Source of the DNA: Elysia chlorotica
Taxonomy: Eukaryota > Mollusca > Gastropoda > Plakobranchidae
DNA: 64,000 nucleotides
Reading direction: 5' to 3'
Assembly (NCBI GenBank): GCA_003991915.1
Contig: RQTK01000077.1
Span: 348,000 to 411,999, forward strand
Below are positions 60,660 to 64,000 of this stretch, piece by piece. Under the pieces are notes generated by a model that did not search any database, was not told the origin of the DNA, and was given only the letters and a program-made list of their open reading frames with translations. A program made the translations under genes and the position numbers. How positions within the stretch are numbered: the stretch's first letter is position 1; each line of letters starts with the position of its first letter.

Positions 60660-63600
60660 CCATCTGTTGACTTGTTTTTTAAACAAATTCAAAGCTAAAT
60701 GACATTTCAAACTAAGAGCAAAATCACGCCTGAAAAAGACTTGGTAGAGAGAATAAAGAATGAAAAAGGAACTTATGATGACGATCAAAGCATGTAACAA
60801 ACATTGAAATAACTTATCATGAATACCGGCGTAATAATATTTAGATATACAGCAGGTACTCTCAGTAAGAATCAAAACCTCTCAGCCTAATTGTGAGAGG
60901 TATCTAAATCAAATGCTAGGGCCAACGCAGTGCTAGAATGAGCTGATCCAAATCTTTAATGCGGGTTAACTTTAATTTCTAAAGACATCAGGGTGGGAAA
61001 GGACAACAACTTTTACTGTTGCTAACTGATCCTAAGAAATTGTAGCTTGTACTGAAATGTCCACTTTAGTTGAGATCAGTGGACAATTAGCAGAATGGCA
61101 TGTTAAATCCCAGTGGAAAACCATAACCAAAAGAAATTTCTAACACTTCGTTATTTTTTCTGTTCAATGTTGTTTTTTCCATAATTTTTCAAAGTTGTAG
61201 ATCATTAAAACCTTATTACTCTTTACAGCAGTTCCAAACTTAGCCTAACACTTTAGAAATGGGGTAGATCACTATAATGGTGTGTTGAAAAGCTCTCTGG
61301 AATCAAAAACTAGATGACAATTCACATGATCATTGTGCCCTACCGAATTGGAGTTGGCGTAGCATATATTTTAATGCCAAAGGATCCTGCACCAGTCTTA
61401 GGTTTACAAGTAAATGGGTCTTTGTCCAGTCTTTTATGTGGGCCTTTCCCTCTTCTTCCTTCCATCTGCCTGTTAGGATTGTAATTTTATACCAAGCGCA
61501 AAAACCTGTCTGAAAAAAAAAATTGGCAAAAGTAAATAAAGAGTAAAAAGAAACATTTTTAATAAAATGGCCATCAAAGCAAAAAAATCATTAAAATAAA
61601 TTATCAGAAGTACCAGTGTACTGAACCATTATAATACAAAAGGCAGTTCCAATCTAAAGTAGTGGTGGACATCAACTATTTCCAACATTTCAAGACTTTG
61701 CTCAACATGTTAACAAAGATAGACATCATTATAACTTTTACTCTTTCAAGATTTCTAGACTTAACATCTTAGCTGTGATAAAATCGTTAGAATTTTTTCT
61801 ATCAATCATTTCTACACTTGCACCTCACCTTACAAATTTTAGAGGACAATATAATCTGTAACTCATCCAATATTTCTAGACGATGTTTTTTTCTTCTATC
61901 CACAACGCTCGTACATCAATCTTTCTCTCTGCTGCTGATTGTTTCTTTGTTCACTTACTTAAATAGAAAACTAGATGACATTTTATAGCAAGTGAAAAAT
62001 TGTGCCTGAAAAAGACTTGGCAAAATAAATGAGAAATAAGGCATAATAATAGGATGACGATCAAAGCATGTAACAATTATTAATGAATTATCATAATGTA
62101 CGTGTGACTGAAAATTATAAAAAATAAGGGTTGTTGATTTGAGTTGGTTTAACGTCCAACATCAGAACTATATAGACTACAATGTGAATGGGCCCCAAGA
62201 CTAACGTCTGACAATTTGTTGTGCTGCCACACACGAGACAGGGAGGGGATGCCATGACTCCTGTCTCAGCAGGTCACATTATACTGACACCGACTCAACC
62301 AGTAAGGAGCGCAATCGCCAGGGCTCGTATCCGGACCTTTTGCGTCAAAAGCTGTGTTCTACCCCAGGATCACCGCCCCCCCTCCCTTATAAAAGATAAG
62401 AGATTCTCATTAAAACAGCGCGAAATATGGTTACAATCTTTTACCTATGCAACATTTCAAGACTTTGCCTAAGGTCTTAGCAGTGATAGAGATAACCATA
62501 ATGTTTGCTCTCTCCTACTTTTCTAGACTTTGCTTCACATCTTACAAATGGGCACGGGTGACAATGTGTTTCACTCTATCCAACATTTCTAGACTTCGCC
62601 TAGAATCTTGGCAGTGACAAAGAATGTTATAATATTTTCTCTGTAAATCATTTCTTGACTTTTTTCCACATCTTACCAATTGTCAGATCTAGTTTATTGT
62701 GCCCTCCCAGTTCGGGGTTCGCATGCCATATTTTTCCATGTCAAAAATGTTCTTTCTGTTTTTCTAACTGATTCTTTGTAGTGGCGTCACCGTTTGGTAG
62801 TCAGGAATATACATAAATGTTTATGGCTCTTAGTTTTACATCTGTTGAAATTTCTCTCGATATAAATAAATCCTTTAATTTCATAAATGTTGATTTTACT
62901 TGTAAGAATCAACACCTCTCAGCCTAATTGAGCAAGGCATCTAGTTCAAAAAGCTAGGGTCAACGCAGTGCTAAAGAGCTGCTCTAAATCTTTAATGCGG
63001 GTTAATGTTAATTTCTAAAGACATCATAGTGGGGAAGGACAACAACTTTTACTGTTGCTAACTGATCCTAAGAAATTGTAGCTCGTACCAGAATGTCCAC
63101 TTGTTGGCGTGTCATATATTCCCATGCCAAAAGAATTCTGCGCCAGTGTGAGGGTCACATGTAGCTGGGCCCCTTTCCATTCTTTTATGTCGTTGCGCCA
63201 CTTCATGCTGGGTCGACCTTTTTCATCTTCTTCCTTCCATTTTGCCTGTTAGGATTGTTATTTCATATCAAGTGCAAAAACCTGCCTGAAAAATAAACTT
63301 GGCAAAAAGTAAATGAAGAGTAAAAAGAAACATTTATAATTAGATGACCATCAAAGGGTATAAAACTCATTGAAATAAATTATTATGTGTACCGGTGTAC
63401 TTAAACGTAATACATTTTTTAGGGCAGTCCCAATCAAACGCAGTGGTGGACATCATATAATTCTTAACTCTATCCAAATTTTCAAGACTGCTTAACATTT
63501 TAACAGAGAGACATCATTATCACCTTTACTCTTCACATGATTTTTAAACTTTGCTTAACATCTTAGCTGTGGTAAAATCATTGTTAGTCTTTGATCTATC

Positions 63601-64000
63601 AACCATTTTTACACTTGCCTCTCACAGTATAAGTTTCACAGGAGAATATAATATGTGCTTCATCCCATATTTCTTGACCCTGTTGTTTTTTTTTACTCCA
63701 CAACACTGGTACATCAATGTTTCTCTCTGCTGCTGCTTGTTTCTTTCTTCACTAGCTTTCTGAAATAGAAAACTAGATGACATTTTATTATTAGTGCAAA
63801 ATTGAGCCTGATAAAGACTTGGAAAAGTAAATGAAAAATAAGGCATTTATAATAATAGTATGGCAACCAAAGCCTGTGACAATATTATTATGAAATAAAT
63901 TATCATAAGTATGAGGGTACTGAATATATAAAAATTATAATAGATTATAAGAGATTCTCATAAAAAGAGCGCTAACGATCATACAATAATTTAACTATGC
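60660..64000. repeat. Large complex repeat with about 1.2-kb copies and shorter sub-repeats
   Basis: Copy A starts near 60866 and copy B near 62902 with GTAAGAATCAAMACCTCTCA; both continue through AACGCAGTGCTA, TCTTTAATGCGGGTTAA and GGACAACAACTTTTACTGTT. A shorter block with CCTG(A/T)AAAAGACTTGG and GATGACGATCAAAGC recurs near 60740, 61510, 62010, 63290 and 63810. A third motif, TTTCTAGACTT(T/C)GCCT with ATCTTAGCAGTGA, recurs at roughly 80-base spacing near 62450-62680. The repeat runs off the window end. Confidence 0.88.
62128..62393 (-). mobile_element. tRNA-derived SINE inserted into one copy of a duplication
   Basis: Starts with GAGTTGGTTTAACGTCCAAC and ends with CTGTGTTCTACCCCAGGATC, the reverse of the tRNA-like head. 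Flanking bases (AAAATTATAAAAAATAA and TTATAAAAGATAAGAGATTC) correspond to an uninterrupted site near 63935-63960. Confidence 0.8.

Overview
The window looks like nuclear DNA from an invertebrate, most likely a mollusc and probably a gastropod. The evidence is AT-rich introns and intergenic DNA, GC-rich exons with GT-AG junctions, dense (GA)n, (GATA)n and (GTCT)n microsatellites, dispersed tRNA-derived SINEs and a LINE remnant. The taxon is an inference; no species-diagnostic gene is present. There are two assembly gaps (20276-20301 and 37262-37345) and single Ns near 12749 and 13206.

Only one protein-coding gene can be supported. It is on the + strand and runs from 19068 to 32947 in eleven exons. 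It is the 3' part of an L1CAM/neuroglian-family cell-adhesion gene: the last Ig domain (Ig6 by homology), five fibronectin type III domains and a short C-terminal exon. All splice phases join correctly. The gene has four oddities. Ig6 carries a long acidic insert. FnIII-3 contains two adjacent in-frame TAG codons. FnIII-5 carries a near-perfect in-frame 96-bp tandem duplication. The protein ends in a hydrophobic tail of GPI-signal type, not the membrane span and ankyrin-binding cytoplasmic tail usual in the family. Exons for the signal peptide and Ig1-5 are not recognisable upstream, so they lie outside the window or were lost.

The most unusual pattern is that at least four introns of this gene contain tandem duplications that copy an exon-intron boundary: donors near 19482, 27873 and 30199, and the acceptor near 22343. 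One duplicated donor (30289) is intact, in phase and reachable through an open reading frame, so it could add 30 residues. A SINE tail also appears to supply the branch-point region for the FnIII-4 exon.

Layout: 1-2985 is a tandem duplication built on a 35-bp minisatellite. 3-19 kb is repeat-rich non-coding DNA with a LINE fragment, SINEs and a GC-rich block at 9.95-10.21 kb that holds a possible signal-peptide exon. 19.07-32.95 kb is the gene. 32.95 kb to about 39.2 kb is AT-rich sequence that probably includes the 3'UTR. 39-64 kb has no recognisable gene; it holds microsatellites, SINEs, a MITE-like element around (TCTA)n, duplicated segments and, at 60.6-64 kb, a large complex repeat.
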